Source of the DNA: Eurosta solidaginis
Lineage: Eukaryota; Arthropoda; Insecta; Diptera; Tephritidae
NCBI RefSeq assembly: GCF_040869045.1
Contig: NC_090322.1
Coordinates: 182,341,477-182,405,476 of the forward strand
Direction of reading: 5' to 3'
DNA: 64,000 bases
Part shown: positions 33,065 through 44,238 of the stretch, in pieces
How positions within the stretch are numbered: the stretch's first letter is position 1
How the letters are laid out: each line of letters starts with the position of its first letter
Notes under the pieces: generated by a model
Seen by the model: the letters and a program-made list of their open reading frames with translations, nothing else
The model's database searches: none
What the model was told of the DNA's origin: nothing
Translations under genes and position numbers: made by a program

Positions 33065-36000
33065 GTAAGTAAGGTTAACAAAGTGTAATAATTTTGAAAA
33101 TAAAATTAATTTTATTATAGCATCATCCTATTATCAATGTATCTGTTAACCCAAATTACATTGAGGAAATTAACAGTTCTGATTATGTATGCATGACTGC
33201 AAATTTGCATCGGCAGCCACTCAGAAGTCCAACATCTACGATACCAGGAGACTTACAACCATTGCGTACAAATACGACTGCACTGGCGGCATCTAGTAGT
33301 AGCGGCTTGCGTAAACTATGCAATGAATCGCCAGTGTATGTGGTCAATAGTAGTTGCAGTGAGGCAGAGAATCCTGTAGCATTAGTTGGAGCACGCAAAA
33401 TTTCACCAATGGGAGACCGTAAATTCGCAAAATCTCCTTTGGCTGTCCCACAACGTCCCTTATTATCGGGCGGTGGTGCAGTAGCTGCATCATCTATATC
33501 ACCAACGCCCTCACAAAATAGTACTGGTCAGTTACAATAAAAATTTGTTTGTGGTTTGGTCAGAAATTAATATTTGAAATCATTTAAAGGACTATCCAAG
33601 AACTTACTGCCATATAGTGTAACTCCACCACGTCCCACAGGTCCCACAGAAGCTCAACGCAAAATCGAAGAGCTCACACGTCAATTAGAGGAAGAGATTG
33701 AGCAAAGCGAGGAACAGGGTGAATATTTTGGTAAGTAAAGCTGATGTGGTGAGTCGGCTTAGCAAGCGGAATGGACTAGATTCAAGTGACACACAAAAAC
33801 ACTTAAGACAATTTTGGGGTTCTTTTCGGCTGTGTAAAAAGTCAGTAAATAAATTAAAGCTGCTCAACAATTTGAATCTTACGTAGAAACTGTTCAGAGT
33901 CGGAATAATGGTTTGCTTACCTTTTCTCAGAGAAGGTACCGCTTCCGGTTATTTCATGTCCTCATAATATTAAGGCTGAGATCATCCCTGGCTGATGTAA
34001 TTCCCTAAAATTAAATTGAATGCGGTGGACGACATAGGACCTACCAACATCGGCAAACTACTACAGGAACAATAATGTAGTCCCGATAACCGATTTTTGG
34101 AGCGAATACTTTTTACGAAAGACCAAGGTAGTAGATGATGAATATCAACACGTTCGACCCGTTACGTAAATTGAACAGATTTGATCTAATTACCACTATC
34201 CGTTCCTAAAGTGAAATACCCTAAATTCGCAGTAGAGGAAAGCAACCTCTCCAGGGAGACGCGCGTCACTCTAGCTCCACTTCGGTTTTCAGGAGATTTA
34301 AAGCTCTCCAGGTATCTTGGTATTAGATATACGTAAAACGTATCTTTTTTTTAAATTCAAATCTGAATTGAGGTATTCGTTTCGACCAATTCAAAGTTTA
34401 ATAATATATCTCTTTTTTTTAGGTATATGTCACACATGCGGTGATAAGGTCAAAGGTGCTGGTCAAGCTTGTCAAGCTATGGGAAATTTATATCATACCA
34501 ATTGTTTTATTTGTTGTTCCTGTGGACGTGCGCTGCGCGGCAAAGCGTTCTATAATGTACATGGGCGTGTTTATTGCGAGGAAGATTATATGGTAAGAGA
34601 GACTTCTCAAAATGTACCTTACTCAGATGAATTATGTTATGACTAATGTTTGTGTTATCGCCCTTTTCTTACAGTATTCCGGTTTTCAACAAACAGCAGA
34701 AAAATGTGCAATCTGTGGGCATTTGATAATGGAAATGGTAATGTTTGCATCTTAGCAATTTTTATTTAATTTACATGTAATTGTTTTGTGAATGTTGAAT
34801 CACAGATTCTCCAAGCAATGGGAAAGTCCTATCATCCTGGCTGTTTCCGTTGCTGCGTTTGTAATGAATGTTTAGATGGTGTTCCTTTTACGGTTGATGT
34901 GGATCACAAGATTTACTGTGTCAACGATTATCATCGAATGTTTGCTCCGAAATGCGCTAGCTGTGGCAAAGGTATGGAAAACATTTTTTTAGCCCTGGAA
35001 CAATGCCCATCATTCATTTTTATACTCAGCTGAGCAGAGTTCACAGAGTATATTAATTTCGTTCGCATAACGGTAACGGCATAAACTAATCGAGATCGAT
35101 ATAGACTGGTATATATCAAAATGATCTGGGCGAAAAAAAGAAAATCATTTAGCCATGTCCGTCCGTCTATCTGTCTGTCCGTAAACGCGATAACTTGAGT
35201 AAATTTTGAGGTATCTTAATGAAATTTGGTATGTAAGTTCCTGGGCACTCATCTTAAAATGAACGAAATCGGACTATAACCACGCCCACTTTTTCGATAT
35301 CGAAAATTTCGAAAAACCGAAAAAGTTCGATAATTCATTACCAAAGATGGATAAAGCGATGAAAGTTGGTAGGTGGGTTGGCCTTATGACGTAGAATAGA
35401 AAATTAGTAAAAATTTTGACAATGGGGCACCGCCCACTTTTAAAAGAAGATAATTTAAAAGTTTTGCAAGCTGTAATTTGGCAGTCGTTGAAGATATCAT
35501 GATGAAATATGGCAGGAATATAACTCCTATTACTATATGTATGCTAAATAAAAATTAGAAAGTTCGGATGACGAACACGCCCACTTAAAAAAAATTCTTT
35601 TAAGTCAAATTTTAACAAAAAATGTAATATCTTTACAGTATATAAGTAAATTATGTCAACATTCAACTCAAGTAATGATATGGTCCAACAAAATACAAAA
35701 ATAAAAGAAAATTTCAAAATGGGCGTGGCTCCGCCCTTTTTCATTTAATTTATCTAGAATACTTTTAATGCAATAAGTCGAACAAAAATTTTCCAATCCT
35801 TGTGAAATTTGGTAAGGGCATATCTTCTATGACGATAACTGTTTTCTGTGAAAATGGGCGAAATCGGTTGAAGCCACGCCCAGTTTTTATACACAGTCTA
35901 CCGTCTGTCCTTCCGCTCGGCCGTTAACACGATAACTTGAGCAAAAATCGATATATCTTTACTAAACTCAGTTCACGTACTTATCTGAACTCACTTTATC

Positions 36001-37063
36001 TTGGTATTGAAAATGGGCGTAATCCGACTATGACCACCCCCACTTTTTCGATATCGAAAATTACAAAAAATGAAAAAAATACCATAATTCTATACCAAAT
36101 ACGAAAAAAGGGATGAAACATGGTGATTTGATTGGTTTTTTACCGCAAAATATAACTTTGGAAAAAACTTTGTAAAATGGGGGTGACACCTACCTAAGTA
36201 GAAGAAATCAACAGCCTTTGGAACCATGGCAGGAATACTGTTCGTGGTATTATATATATAAATAAATTAGCGGTACCCGACAGATGATGTTCTGGGTCAC
36301 CCTGGTCCACATTTTGGTCGATATCTCGAAAACGGCTTCACATATTCAACTAAGGGGCACTCCCTTTTAAAATTCTCATTAATACCTTTAATTTGATCTC
36401 CAAATCGTACAAACACATTCTAGAGTCACCCGTGGTCCACCTTTATGGCGATATCTCGAAAAGGCGTGCACCTATAGAACTATGGCCCACTCCCTTCTAA
36501 AATGCTCTTTAATACCTTCCACTTGATATCCATGTCATACAAGCACAGGGTTACCCTAGGTTCATTTTCCTACATGATGATTTTCCCTTATGTTGTCTCC
36601 AAAGCTCTGAGCTGAGTATGTAATGTTCGGTTACACCCGAGCTTAGCCTTCCTTACTTGTTTGTAATCTTTTTAAATTTCAATATGAGTAATTTTATTTA
36701 CCTTTAATTTTGAAACTATATGACATAGTCTATGTCGCAGAATGATTCAAGATTTGAACAGGGCAAAGTACTGTTGCAACAAAACCATAATTTTATTTGT
36801 ATTTATTTATAGGCATAACACCTGTCGAGGGCACTGATGAAACGGTGCGTGTAGTCTCAATGGATAAAGATTTTCATGTTGATTGTTATATATGCGAAGA
36901 GTGCGGCATGCAGCTTACTGATGAACCAGATAAACGTTGTTATCCATTAGATGGGCGCCTCTTATGTCGTTCATGTCATTTGCAACGTTTGGCCATGCAA
37001 CAATCTTCGCCACATGTGCGACATCAAGAGCCGGTTTGTGCCTCATATCAGTATATGGGTTAG
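32039..37063 (+). CDS. jub: Ajuba LIM protein (jub), seven exons, complete
   Basis: Exons 32039-33064, 33121-33526, 33590-33730, 34423-34592, 34675-34737, 34806-34971, 36813-37063 join in frame (2223 nt, 740 residues plus stop). The N-terminal about 500 residues are low-complexity, rich in S, G, Q, P and H. Then comes a coiled stretch (KIEELTRQLEEEIEQSEEQG) and three LIM domains: CHTCGDKVKGAGQACQAMGN; CAICGHLIME to YCVNDYH; CASCGKGITPVEGTDETVRV to CRSCH. MILQAMGKSYHPGCFRCCVC and RVVSMDKDFHVDCYICEECG are diagnostic of the Ajuba/LIMD1/WTIP group. Ajuba restrains Warts at adherens junctions in Hippo signalling and senses tension through alpha-catenin. The length is close to that of the fly protein as remembered. 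All exons look intact. Confidence 0.95.
33121..33730 (+). CDS. jub: jub exons 2 and 3
   Basis: Exon 2 (33121-33526) begins HHPIINVSVNPNYIEEINSS, exon 3 (33590-33730) reads LSKNLLPYSVTPPRPTGPTE and the coiled KIEELTRQLEEEIEQSEEQG ahead of the LIM domains. The 63-bp intron between them has a GTCAGT donor and reading through it meets a TAA, so splicing is required. Confidence 0.9.
33731..34422. other. jub intron 3 with a retrotransposon fossil
   Basis: 692-bp intron between exons 3 and 4. Only its 3' part has recognisable content (see 34207-34330). Confidence 0.5.
34207..34330 (+). pseudogene. Fossil 3' fragment related to the 2A-PHD retrotransposon
   Basis: AATTCGCAGTAGAGGAAAGC, then CTCCAGGGAGACGCGCGTCA, CTCTAGCTCCACTTCGG and CTCTCCAGGTATC align in order with copy A 6868-6970 (the region encoding LPRETRVTLAQLRSGYCNRL), with many substitutions and indels. 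It shows that this family, or a close relative, has been in this locus much longer than the young copies. Confidence 0.55.
34423..34971 (+). CDS. jub: jub exons 4-6 (LIM1 and LIM2)
   Basis: Exon 4 (34423-34592) encodes LIM1 with CHTC, HTNC, CCSC and CEED zinc ligands. Exon 5 (34675-34737) is a 21-codon exon opening LIM2 (YSGFQQTAEKCAICGHLIME). Exon 6 (34806-34971) completes LIM2 (HPGCFRCCVC, YCVND) and starts LIM3 (CASCGK). Every Zn ligand is present. The donor of exon 6 opens a 1.84 kb intron holding repeat X3. Confidence 0.93.
35025..36660 (+). repeat. Interspersed repeat X, copy 3, in jub intron 6
   Basis: Least interrupted copy: from CTCAGCTGAGCAGAGTTCAC to the hairpin GTTCGGTTACACCCGAGC and CTTAGCCTTCCTTACTT. 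Contains paired GGGCGTGG/CCACGCCC blocks and, near 36280-36560, repeated CGATATCTCGAAAA units. About 1.6 kb without coding capacity. It fills almost the entire intron before the LIM3 exon. Confidence 0.7.
36813..37063 (+). CDS. jub: jub exon 7 (LIM3 and C-terminus)
   Basis: ITPVEGTDETVRVVSMDKDF then HVDCYICEECGMQL and CRSCH complete LIM3. The C-terminal tail after LQRLAMQ is short and ends QYMG. Stop at 37061-37063. Confidence 0.93.
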
Positions 37064-37364
37064 ATCACTTTAGCTCAAGATTGCACACGCAATGTCAATA
37101 TGAAACATACATTATTTTAAACTTTAAAATGTATGCATTCCTACTACAACTATATATAATATGCAAAGTATGAGAAAGATCAAAAATTAGTACGTAAGGT
37201 ATAAAATTTGACGCACAATTTTTTACGATAAATGATAAAAAAGATGAAAACAGCAAAGCTTAGAAAAAAGATGAAGCACTCGCAGAGCCGAACCGTGTGA
37301 CTCAATAGTTACTGCGTATGCATTTGCGATATTTGTGAAAATTCTCAAATGCTACTGTATTATG

Positions 37365-37370
37365 AATAAA
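37365..37370 (+). promoter_or_regulatory. jub: jub polyadenylation signal
   Basis: AATAAA about 300 nt after the jub stop, in the sequence TATGAATAAACC. It is the first canonical hexamer in the 3' UTR; the next feature downstream is a retrotransposon insertion at 37496. Confidence 0.55.
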
Positions 37371-37495
37371 CCTAATGTGTACTCTTTACATACATACATT
37401 ATATGCAATACATAATTGTGGAATTTATTGTAATCGTATCGAAAAACGCATCCATTTCTACCATGCTGATAAAGTGCATTTACTTGCATTGTGTA

Positions 37496-38364
37496 GATAG
37501 ATAGATAGATAATTAATTGAGGATCGCACTGCCACCATTGGTCTATTGTGCCCTCAGCTACTTCACAGAACCTCATCCAAGCCGACATCTCTGATGAACC
37601 CTAGCAGTTCACCTGGCTTGAGGGATTTAATGTGAGAATGATCTGGCCATGGTGAGCCCTTAAACTTAGCCCTACGTCTTGAGATTGCGTTACACTCCAG
37701 GAGGATATGGTCCGCCGTCTCCGCTGATCGATCACAAAATCGACATGTGCTGTCCGATACTATACCCAACTTTTGCATGTGACTGTTCAGTCTACAGTGT
37801 CTTGTAAGAATAGCTGTTAGGATTCTTAGGCTATCCTTCGAGAGGCCTATCAATGCCCTATATCGAGTTGTGCTGTAACCCCCTAACAGTAACTTAGATT
37901 GTCTCAGGCCTGGCATAACGCGCCAGTGTTCTTCCCTTTTTCTTCTACTAATAGATGTCCCCTAAATTCCTGCGGCTCGGGACCAATAGGTCGTGTCGTT
38001 GCTGCCTCTCTGACCAGGCTGTCCGCATGCTCGTTACCTTCAACCCCTGTGGCCAGGAACCCAGGCCAGCAGTAGTTCGTTGTGTGCTCCTAGTTGATTT
38101 AGCTTTTCAACGCACTCAAGGACCATTGCTGATTTTATTTCAAACGCTGAGATTGCCTTGAGGGCGGCCTGACTGTCACTGAGTATGACAATTGTTTCAT
38201 TGGAGTATTCGCGCTGTAGGCTTAAGTCAATGCACTGGAATATGGCGAATACTTCCGCTTAAAAAATGCTCGGGTATGCTCCCAGAGGTAGCGATATCTT
38301 GGCTCTGGGTCCAAAGACTCCAAATCCAATCCCCTCTGGCGTCTTCGAGCCATCGGTGTACCAT
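37496..38364 (-). mobile_element. 3' end of a non-LTR retrotransposon with RNase H domain
   Basis: Flanked by exact TTGCATTGTGTA at 37484-37495 and 38365-38376. On the minus strand it encodes part of an RNase H domain (KWYTDGSK near 38365, ILSDSQAALKAI near 38190) broken by stops, and a C-terminal zinc-knuckle region (CRFCDRSAETADHILLEC, 37916-37563). It ends in a (TAGA)n tail at 37496-37512. An RNase H domain after RT is typical of I/LOA/Outcast-type clades. 5'-truncated and dead. Confidence 0.75.
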
Positions 38365-38418
38365 TTGCATTGTGTAAAGTGTTATGCATTTTTTGTGGCA
38401 GTAAACATTTTAAAATGT

Positions 38419-38825
38419 ATAATTCCGGTTTATTTGTAATAATAATGCCAAGGTTGGGTTTTTTATTTATCCGTTCGCATTCAGTGCTCTATTCTCAATC
38501 AATCTTTTTTTTTTTCGTGTCTACCTCATTGCCATATTTTCACATTTTCTTTAAACATCTTTCTTATAATAAGCTACCGATGTTTTCCTATAGAGGGCTG
38601 CGTCAGCTAAGCAAGAATCAAAGCGAGTACCTGATTGGCTGATCGCCAGATTCTTGCCTAAAAGACAGCGCTGCCATACTTATATTTTTCACATTACACC
38701 TTCTGCTCGTGCAACCGATCTGACTGTTAGATGGCGTTGGCTGCAATCCATCCAGTGACTATTAGGGCTGGCACACAATTATTACTAACGACGAGTGTCA
38801 GTACCTTCATTTCTGATGGATTACA
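38419..38825 (-). repeat. 3' LTR of the gypsy-type element
   Basis: On the minus strand begins TGTAATCCATCAG and ends CCGGAATTAT. Contains AATATAAGTATGGC, a possible TATA box, about 150 bp from its start. Confidence 0.85.
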
Positions 38826-38950
38826 GCTTCGGCCAATCTGACACTATAATCGACCACGATTATTAAATCACTTATTTCTATTTGTAACTATAAGCAAAAT
38901 TGTTCTTACTTAAAATAAACACAATATACTTGAAATACATGGAGTGTCGC

Positions 38951-40030
38951 CTAAACGGGAGTTGAGTGGCATTCAGATGCATCGGCAGACCACATTCTAA
39001 TGCGCGATGCTTCTATAATACCATCATAGGGTAACAGGGTTAACTGGCAATTTTCTATGTCTCTTATTACGTATCGGTCATGTGGTAATACCTTATGAAT
39101 TACGTATGGGCCTCTATATTTTGGTATAAACTTTTTATTAGAACCGGCCGATGTATCTACATTACGTATGACAACAAAGTCACCGACACTGTATGTCTCA
39201 GGAGGCTTGGAGCGATTGGAAAAGTATTTTGTATCTTGTGACTTTTCTATAGCATCTAAGGCAGACGCACGGGTAGCCTCAAGGTCACGAGGCGCACTGT
39301 AATGGTTTTTATCCTCTAGGTGTTCTGTCAATTCATCGATTATCGCTCCTCTCTGTTCCACACCGAACAGCAACATACTTGGTGCGTAACCAGTGGTGGA
39401 GTGTATGGTATTATTAAGACCGTATTCTACTTGACCTAACTTGGCTGTTCAGTTGGCATGGTTAATCGGCTCAGAGATTTTACTCAACATGGCCTTGATT
39501 ATTCTATTCACCCTTTCTACCTGTCCGTTTGCGGGGAAGCCGTGGCTACTTTCACGTGACATATGTTGTTTTTTAACAAATACGCGTCGAATTCGAGAGA
39601 AGTGAAACAAGAGCCGCGGTCAGATATCAGCCTCTTGGGTCTGCTGTAATAACTGAAGTATTTGTCTAGGGAAGCTATGACTTCTTTCGTACTCGTTGAA
39701 TTTACTGGATACAAACGAACGAACTTCGTGAATGCATCAACAACCACTAAAATATATTTGCGCTTCGAGTTAATGGAGGGCAGAGGGCCAAAGTGATCGA
39801 CATGTATGGTGTCGAATGGTATCGGTATTTTAGCAATGCTATGCATATTTCGCTTGTTCACGCGGGCTGGGGCTGAGTACATGATGCATTTAATGCAATT
39901 TCAAACAAAGTTTTCTACTTTATCTTTTATCTTGGGTAGCCAATAGTGTTTCTGTAGTTGATCGCACGTCTTATCGACGCCTAAGTGACCAATTTTCTCA
40001 TGAACCAGTCTAATAGTGTTATTCTCCATC
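38951..40030 (-). pseudogene. Gypsy-type integrase, interrupted
   Basis: The zinc-binding N-terminus reads VHEKIGHLGVDKTCDQL then NCIKC, with a TGA just before NCIKC (near 39902). The core 39882-39517 has FDTIHVDHFGPLP, VVVDAFTKF and ISDRGSCF; the frame slips near 39520 at the ASPQT...GQVERVN motif. A TGA follows near 39449, and the C-terminal piece 39376-38951 contains YSVGDFVVIRN and KFIPKYRGPYVI. The third catalytic acid (in VERVN) is present but out of frame. Cannot be made as is. Confidence 0.8.
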
Positions 40031-42781
40031 TCATTCGGGACGTACAACTGTAGCCTCCCCTCCCCCTCTCCTAAAGACGAGACCGTCTACTAATTCAAAG
40101 TTCGGCACGGGACCTGTCTCTAGCTTTTCTCGTAATTGTTTTATGTTATTGTCGCGGTATTGTGTCGCTTGGATGTGAAAATCTGCTTCGTCGGCATCCG
40201 CGCCGAAGACCATTTCGCAGAGTTTTGTTATTCCCGCAGGCTTCTTGTCGATAGTAGCGACGATTGATTCGGATTCATCGGCAGTTCCGGCTTCAGGGCA
40301 GCGGCTAAGCGCATCAACGTGTCCCATGTTAACTCCACCTCTGTGTTGAATTGTATAGTTATAATTTTCAAGCTCTAGAGCCCATCTGGCTATCCGCGGG
40401 TTAAGTTGTTTTTTACTTAAAGTCATCGTAAGGGAGTTGCAATCTGTGACTATCTTGAACGGAATTCCTTCCAAATAAACTCTAAACCGGCGTAGAGCGT
40501 ATATGATGGACAGGGTTTCCAGTTCGAAGCTGTGGTATCTTGCTTCCGCGGGTGAGGTGGCTTTTGAAAAGTACATAATCGGGTGCAAACGACAGTCCGT
40601 TTGTTTTTGGAGTATGACCGAACCGAAACCTGCTGAACTTGCATCGCAGTGCAACTCAGTTTGTTTCTTCGGATCGTATATTGCAAGCACTGGGGCGGAC
40701 GACAGTTTTATTTTAAGTTCCTTAAAGGCTCGTAAACAGTCTTCTGACAGTTCGAATTTAACACCATCTCGTGTCAGTTTTTGTAATGGTCCAGCTATTT
40801 TAGCAAATTTCCGAATAAACCTTCTGAAGTATGAGAAGAGGCCTAAGCAGGTCTTAAGTTCTTTACAATTTTTCGGGAGCCTATATTTTTTGATTGCTTC
40901 TATGTGCGCATCGCTGGGGCGAATGCCATCCGAACTGACTGAATAGCCTAAATATTCGAGAGTATTAAACCCGAACATACATTTATTTAGCCTAAGTTCT
41001 AAATTCGTTTCCTTCATTCTTCTAAGTACTTTGCCGAGGATCTTAACGTGGGTTTGGAATTCTACCGTGGCTACAATTAAATCATCCATATATATCATTA
41101 TCAATCCATCGTCAACCAAATCTTTGAAAATGTTGTGGACATATCGCTGGAATACAGCGGGGGCGTTTTTTAACCCAAACGGCATATGCATATATTCAAA
41201 TTGACCGTAAGGCGTTACAAAAGATGTATATTTAATGGAATCTGGGGCCATTTTAACATGGAAGAACCCGTTTTTTAGGTCTAGTGTTGAGAAAAATTTT
41301 TTTCCGCCTAGATAGTCGAGGCAGTCTTCGATCAAGGGGAGCGGGAAATTGTCCCGAACTGTTAATTTATTCAGCGGTCGGTAATCAACACATTTACGAA
41401 TTTCGCCATTCTTTTTTTTTACTAATACAACCGCAGAGGCATATGGTGAATCGCTTGGCCTAATGATACTCTTTTCCAATAATTCATCCGTTATCTTTCT
41501 AAGTTCAGCTTTTTCATAATGAGAAAGTCGCCTTGGCAACGCATGGAATGGTTTGTCCTCAACTAACCTTATTTTCATCTCGTAATCATACGGTTTAGAT
41601 TCGATATTTCTTGGCCTCAAATAGTTATCTTCTAAGGTCTTTCTCAATACATCAGTACTATTTTCTTCTAATTCTTGATTTATATTAATTTCAGATATGC
41701 AGGCGGCCTGTTTATTAAAAATATTCTCACTAAAATTTTGATCAAGTGGGCATAACCCATCGCTGCAAGCCTCATGAGACACTACGTTTATTTCTTCGAG
41801 CTCAACATCTTCTACCCGTATACTGCTATTTGGTACAGAGATTTGTAATTCTGAATGCCTCTTTTCACCCTTAAGACTAGGTATATTATTCAAGTTAAGC
41901 GCACAGAAATAAGAAGTGTTATCTGGCATATCATTATTTTCTTGTTTTGTATGTTTAATTGTCGCATCACCTAATAAGCATAAGCAAATATGAAATCTTT
42001 TTAAAAAATCTCTGCCTAAAATTAGAGCAATCTCCATAATGTCATCAGGCACCACATTTAAAACAAATTCATCTATTTTATTTTTAAATTTTATTTCGCA
42101 TTTAATTTTTCCAAAAATCATTAATTTGTTATTTCCAAATCCTCGATATTTTGACTGCTTGGCGACTCCGCTCACATCAAATGGCACGGCGGACTTGCGA
42201 ACAAAGCTAGTTGGACTGCCAGTATCAAAGAGAGATAAACAATCCATAAATCTTTTGCACTTAACTTGTTTTGTTACATAGGCGGCACTTACCATATTCA
42301 TAGATCCTAACATTCGGTAGCAACGTTCTTCATCCCCATCTTCAGTGTCGGTCCCGACTGCAGCAACTGTTTTCTTCAAGTTTAGTACCTTTTTTGAGTT
42401 AGTACAACTGCGGTGGTCATGGCCCATCTTCCAGCAACGGAAACAACTTCCCACCGGCCTTTTTTCGTATGGACATTTGCTATGAAAGTGTCCCATATGG
42501 GTGCAATTAAAGCAGCGTATTTCTGCTGCATCAGTTTCATCGTTCTTTGGCGTATTTGATTTTGATGGTTTCGGTTTTTGAACGTTGTCGTATATAGATG
42601 GGCGAGATGAGCGACGACGCTCGTATAGGTCAAGCGATTGTTTGAATTCTTTCATCGTCCTTGCGTTTATTAGGATATATATTTCCGGGGACCTGTCTTG
42701 GAGGCCATCAACTATAAAGTTGATCAGTTCAAATTCGTCGACATAGTCACAACGAGCAGCGATGTTTTTCATTTCCAACAC
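40031..42781 (-). pseudogene. Gypsy-type pol: knuckles, protease, RT, RNase H
   Basis: Open for 916 codons. Two zinc knuckles (CFNCTHMGHFHSKC and CFRCWKMGHDHRSC) at residues 89-131, protease LFDTGSPTSFV at about 183, RT from about 420 (FSTLDLKNGFFHVKM, MPFGLKNAPAVFQRYV, MIYMDDLIVAT), RNase H (LHCDASSAGFG, FELETLSIIYALRRF, IVTDCNSL). The catalytic DTG, MDD and RNase H acids are present. The frame is lost at a G-rich run (40050-40065) just before integrase. Confidence 0.88.
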
Positions 42782-42786
42782 ATATC

Positions 42787-43773
42787 GGCGAATGCTGCTT
42801 TTTTTTATCCCATTTATGAGTGGCCAACGCTTTGTATACTTCGTGACGGCTCACCACCCGACCAAATTCTCTAACCAAAAGTGATTTTAAATCTTCGTAA
42901 TTTAGAACGTCTCTATACAGTAAAAGTTTAGCGTCACCGCAAAGAGAATTGCACAAGCAAGTGTACTTAAAAATGTCGTCTGCATTTACCATCTACATGA
43001 CTATCAAAATTGCGAAGAAAGTCGTGTACGCTATATGCTTTATTTTCACCGTCAAATTTTGTGATGGTATGTTCGATGTCCCGAAAAGTTAAACGATTTG
43101 GGATTTGTAGCCTACCGATACCAATGGGGGTGTCGTTTCGTGCGTTTTGGAATTCACGTTTGAAGTCCGCAACGGATTTTTCCAACGTCAGGATTTCTTT
43201 TTCCTTTCTTAGGATTTCTATCCTTTTGTTCAGGTCATCTTTTATATGTTGTGGACTGTTAGGCATTTCCCCGCATAATATGCCTGCAGCTTCTTCAGTG
43301 AACTCGGTTGTGGTATTGGCCATAGTGGCAGTGGTGGTGATGGCGTCGGTATTGGCAATGACAGCGGCGGTGGTGATGGCGTCGGTAGTGGCAGTGACAG
43401 CGGTGGTAGTAGCAGTGGCAGCGGTGGTAGTAATGGCGGCGGTTTCAGCGTCGGGAATGGCGATGACAGCGGCGGTGGTGATGGCGTCTGTAGTGACAGG
43501 GACATCGGTGACAGCGGCATCGGTTACGGCAGCATCAGCAGTGCCGGAAGCACCAGAAATAATAACATCATTGGTAATGTTTTGGTTATCCGCGGCAAAT
43601 GAATCATTTGTATTAATAGCTGAAGGAACGCGTACTGCAATATTGGTGGAAGGGATTTGGCCAGTCCCAACCACGCATTTTACCAATTTCCGCAACTGCG
43701 TTGTTGTAGCTGTTTGTGGAAATTCCACCCCAGCATCAGCCAAGATATTGGCCATTTCCTTACGAATGTTCAT
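42787..43773 (-). pseudogene. Gypsy-type gag, frameshifted
   Basis: The first piece (43773-42967) starts MNIRKEMANILADAGVEFPQ, then a long threonine/alanine-rich stretch of repeated TDAITTAAVIA-like units (43530-43290), a charged coiled region and ITKFDGENKAYSVHDFLRNF, a capsid-like stretch. The capsid continues in another frame (42992-42790, ADDIFKYTCLCNSLCGDAKL), and again after an 8-A run near 42807 (DKKSSIRRYVLEM after losing one A). The frame changes are single-base, so either real mutations or sequence errors. Confidence 0.75.
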
Positions 43774-43822
43774 TTTTCAATTGTTTTTGTGGTACGTAAG
43801 TTCTTTTTTTCACACCTGAGCT

Positions 43823-44233
43823 ATAATTCCGGTTTATTTGTAATAATAATGCCAAGGTTGGGTTTTTTATTTATCCGTTCGCATTCAGTGCTCTATTCTC
43901 AATCAATCTTCTTTTTTTTTTTTCGTGTCTACCTCATTGCCATATTTTCACATTTTCTTTAAACATCTTTCTTATAATAAGCTACCGATGTTTTCCTACA
44001 GAGGGCTGCGTCAGCTAAGCAAGAATCAAAGCGAGCACCTGATTGGCTGATCGCCAGATTCTTGCCTAAAAGACAGCGCGGCCATACTTATATTTTTCAC
44101 ATTACACCTTCTGCTCGTGCAACCGATCTGACTGTTAGATGGCGTTGGCTGCAATCCATCCAGTGACTATTAGGGCTGGCACACAATTATTACTAACGAC
44201 GAGTGTCAGTACCTTCATTTCTGATGGATTACA
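43823..44233 (-). repeat. 5' LTR of the gypsy-type element
   Basis: Same sequence as 38419-38825 except a few substitutions (for example CACCTG for TACCTG) and a longer T run. The first bases inside it (AGCTCAGGTGTG on the minus strand) are where a primer binding site is expected; they do not show the common TGG start. Confidence 0.85.
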
Positions 44234-44238
44234 AATGT

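Larger units (their letters stand above)
38419..44233 (-). mobile_element. Gypsy-type (Ty3) LTR retrotransposon, near full length
   Basis: LTRs at 43823-44233 (5') and 38419-38825 (3') differ at only a few positions in about 410 bp. Flanking 5-bp duplication AATGT at 38414-38418 and 44234-44238. Order from the 5' LTR: gag, two CCHC knuckles, protease, RT, RNase H, integrase, matching the Ty3 order. No env. Total 5.8 kb. Coding lesions are listed in the gag, pol and integrase entries. The sense strand faces the jub 3' end. Confidence 0.9.

Noticed and set aside
34317..34646. Unspliced 109-codon frame over jub exon 4 as a separate small LIM protein
   Set aside because: Its start and end lie in introns; the phases and GT-AG borders place the LIM half-domain in the seven-exon jub gene.
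43300..43530. Regular spacing of GGTGGTGATGGCGTC-type units considered as a CRISPR-like or satellite array
   Set aside because: Units are imperfect, in frame with gag and code for Thr/Ala repeats; a eukaryotic LTR element explains them.
43010..43819. Plus-strand frame of 269 codons over the gag of the gypsy-type element
   Set aside because: Valine/alanine repeats simply mirror the gag low-complexity run; the minus-strand frame continues into capsid and knuckles.
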